Below are positions 5,884-6,968 of a DNA stretch of 6,968 bases, piece by piece. The stretch is from DATMBL01 sp050735975 (GTDB lineage: Bacteria; Desulfobacterota; Binatia; UBA9968), in NCBI GenBank assembly GCA_050735975.1, contig JBOHVS010000090.1:1-6968 (forward strand). The letters run 5' to 3'. Within the stretch, counting starts at the first letter, position 1, and each line of letters starts with the position of its first letter. The notes below the pieces were generated by a model. It made no database searches, had not been told where the DNA came from, and saw nothing but the letters and a program-made list of their open reading frames with translations. The position numbers were made by a program, and so were the translations under genes.

Positions 5884-5896
5884 ACGGCTGAGCCGT
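5884..5896. promoter_or_regulatory. 13-base inverted repeat upstream of the FAD oxidase, possible operator
   Basis: ACGGCT-G-AGCCGT is a perfect inverted repeat with a one-base centre. It lies about 60 bases upstream of the oxidase ATG, between the start codon and the most likely promoter region. A position like this would suit a repressor site. No regulator gene is in the window, and the repeat is short. Confidence 0.25.
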
Positions 5897-5935
5897 CATT
5901 GGCACCTAATCTCTTATCCTAATCCAGTACTCGGC

Positions 5936-6085
5936 TCAAGCATTTCTATTACGTTTTGCCGCTTCTGCCTTCGAGAGCGCGGCCGCCAAATGAATAGCAT
6001 CCAGTATCCCAACCACAGTGGGAAAGGTTTCGCTCGCTTGCTGAAGGGTTTGGTTTGTGATCTGGCTGACTCGCCTTGCAGTCAT
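5936..6085 (-). pseudogene. possible PIN-domain (VapC-like) C-terminal remnant
   Basis: A 49-residue frame contains VSQITNQTLQQA, then FPTVVGILDAIHLAAAL, then a basic tail ending in TGA. The LDAIHLAxAL sequence is the signature of the third acidic motif of one PIN/VapC subgroup, and the preceding spacing fits that family. The N-terminal half, with the first Asp and the Glu, and the final TxD motif are absent. The ATG at 6083-6085 has no clear ribosome site, and the same frame is already closed upstream by TAA (6104-6106). This looks like a broken toxin gene. It belongs to a different subgroup from the intact toxin at 1536-1898, which has DPADE at the matching position. Confidence 0.45.
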
Positions 6086-6103
6086 CTGCCGGGACTTGCA
6101 TGT

Positions 6104-6193
6104 TTACGGAAACTCCGGAGTTTCGGGGCTGTGCCTTCCGGCATACAGGTTTCGTGCCGCGTTTACATCTAGCGAGGCAACGTTTATCCAAAC
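6104..6193 (-). pseudogene. possible IS200/IS605 TnpB C-terminal remnant
   Basis: On the minus strand VWINVASLDVNAARNLYAG is followed by RHSPETPEFP and TAA (6104-6106). DVNAARN followed by a short tail is the characteristic end of the TnpB/OrfB zinc-ribbon domain (usual form: CGHxxxADVNAARNIL). The zinc-ligand cysteines expected just before it are not in the expected spacing, and the RuvC-like body is absent, so only a 3' scrap would remain. The 16-base palindrome at 6109-6124 lies inside its last codons. The call rests on one short motif. Confidence 0.4.
6109..6124. repeat. perfect 16-base palindrome
   Basis: GAAACTCCGGAGTTTC is self-complementary over all 16 bases with no spacer. It lies within the last codons of the TnpB-like fragment, about 170 bases before the LLM gene. 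It could be an insertion-sequence end structure or a dimeric regulator site; the sequence does not decide. Confidence 0.6.
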
Positions 6194-6242
6194 GGCCCCG
6201 ATGCGAACACAGTCAATGCATGTTAAGGTTATGATCGAATAA

Positions 6243-6270
6243 GCTGGCGACAGCGGTGGTGCTCGCCAGT
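6243..6270 (+). other. stem-loop in the leader of the LLM gene
   Basis: CTGGCGA (6244-6250) pairs with TCGCCAG (6263-6269) around a 12-base loop, with an extra G-U pair outside. The hairpin ends 14 bases before the AGGAGG of the LLM gene and has no T-tract. A TATGAT hexamer at 6230-6235, just upstream, could be a -10 element but has no good -35, so whether the hairpin is transcribed is uncertain. Confidence 0.35.
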
Positions 6271-6294
6271 ATTCATCTTGTTCAGGAGGCTATC

Positions 6295-6968
6295 ATGCGT
6301 TTCGGATTTGCACTTCCACAGGTAGGTTCGACAGCCGGACCGGAAGCATTGGCCATGGTTGCCAAGCGGGCCGAAGATTTGGGTTTCGACAGCCTTTGGG
6401 TTCTTGATCGCATACTCTGGCCGGTCAATCCGCGGGCCCCTTATCCGCTCGGCGACGGTTCTTTGCCGATTCAATATAAGAACGTGCTCGATCCCGTGGA
6501 GACACTGACGTTCGCGGCTCCGCACACGAGCCGCATCGCTCTAGCAACAGGCGTGCTGAACCTTCCCTGGTACAATCCTGTTTTGTTGGCGCGCCGCCTG
6601 ACCACGCTTGATATTTTGTCCCGTGGACGGCTGCGGGTGGGATTCGGCATCGGATGGTCGCCGGATGAATACGAAGCCGCCGGCGCGACTTGGCAAGATC
6701 GCGGCAAACGCGCTGATGAGGCGATCGAGATAGTTAAGAAAATCTGGACGACCGATCCGGTGGAGTTTCACGGTAAGCATTATCGGATTCCAAAATCCTT
6801 CATCGGTCCAAAGCCCGTGCAGAAACCTCATCCGCCGATCTATATGGCGGCGTTTACGCCTTCCGCCATGAAACGCGTCGCCGCCGAGGCTGACGCCTGG
6901 CTTCCGGTCGGGATTCCGCTGAGCGGCGTCGGAGCGATGTTCGATGGCATCAAGAACATGGCAAAAGA
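6295..6968 (+). CDS. F420-dependent LLM-class oxidoreductase, 5' part (cut by window edge)
   Basis: The open frame starts at an ATG preceded by AGGAGG (6284-6289) with a five-base spacer. It runs to the last base of the window without a stop, giving 224 complete codons. Family members are near 300 residues, so roughly the last quarter lies outside. The protein is a luciferase-like TIM barrel. Visible landmarks are the N-terminal MRFGFALPQ strand, the AEDLGFDSLWVLDR strand (26-39), the second-strand region with TGVLNLPWYNPV (85-96), the family signature LDILSRGRLRVGFGIGWSPDEY (105-126), the RGKRADEAIEIVKKIW helix and GPKPVQKPHPPIY. The close fit to F420-dependent LLM enzymes suggests deazaflavin F420 rather than FMN as cofactor. 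Such enzymes transfer hydride to or from small organic substrates in the cytosol. The substrate is unknown. Confidence 0.92.
   Translation, partial: MRFGFALPQVGSTAGPEALAMVAKRAEDLGFDSLWVLDRILWPVNPRAPYPLGDGSLPIQYKNVLDPVETLTFAAPHTSRIALATGVLNLPWYNPVLLARRLTTLDILSRGRLRVGFGIGWSPDEYEAAGATWQDRGKRADEAIEIVKKIWTTDPVEFHGKHYRIPKSFIGPKPVQKPHPPIYMAAFTPSAMKRVAAEADAWLPVGIPLSGVGAMFDGIKNMAK

Noticed and set aside
5080..5922. Long plus-strand open frame opposite the FAD oxidase
   Set aside because: It is antisense to a gene with intact FAD-binding and BBE motifs and lacks a ribosome site or domain.
5949..6191. 80-residue minus-strand frame between the oxidase and the LLM gene
   Set aside because: Another minus-strand frame over the same bases carries the TnpB-like and PIN-like motifs; this one shows no domain and no ribosome site.

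Overview
The window is chromosomal DNA of moderately high GC. It looks like a free-living, metabolically versatile soil or water bacterium, possibly an uncultured lineage such as Binatota, Rokubacteria, Tectomicrobia or another Deltaproteobacteria-like group. That placement is an inference from gene content: an F420-type luciferase-like oxidoreductase, an orphan MmgE/PrpD protein, a bicupin, and decayed FmdB-like and REP-transposase-like sequences. No rRNA or other phylogenetic marker is present.

Four enzyme genes stand apart, each with its own strong Shine-Dalgarno sequence. They are a two-domain cupin protein (264-1412, +), an MmgE/PrpD family dehydratase-like protein (2359-3726, +), a berberine-bridge-type FAD-linked oxidase (4420-5823, -), and the first 224 codons of an F420-dependent LLM-class oxidoreductase that runs off the right edge (6295-6968, +). 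The last two are divergently transcribed across a 471-base gap. The set suggests accessory catabolism or oxidation of small organic molecules. Nothing shows that the four share a pathway, and there is no multi-gene metabolic operon here.

A compact toxin-antitoxin operon, Phd/YefM-like antitoxin followed by VapC-like PIN toxin, lies on the minus strand at 1536-2103. The genes overlap by 14 bases, and a well-spaced promoter sits so close to the antitoxin ATG that the transcript could be almost leaderless.

The spaces between these genes are largely occupied by debris. A hairpin repeat lies at 40-172. A 20-codon mini-ORF with a perfect ribosome site follows the cupin gene. A short frame resembling a glutathione S-transferase C-terminus lies at 2156-2257. 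An apparently internally deleted REP-associated (Y1) transposase remnant lies at 3765-3935, beside two copies of a 17-base palindromic repeat spaced 150 bases apart. A frameshifted tail of an FmdB-like zinc-ribbon protein lies at 4220-4419. Tandem fragments resembling a TnpB C-terminus and a PIN-domain C-terminus lie at 5936-6193. The overall picture is of single-gene catabolic cargo separated by eroded mobile and toxin-antitoxin sequence. I see no convincing new multi-gene system. The best leads are the transposase/palindrome pair, the TnpB/PIN remnants and the mini-ORF.
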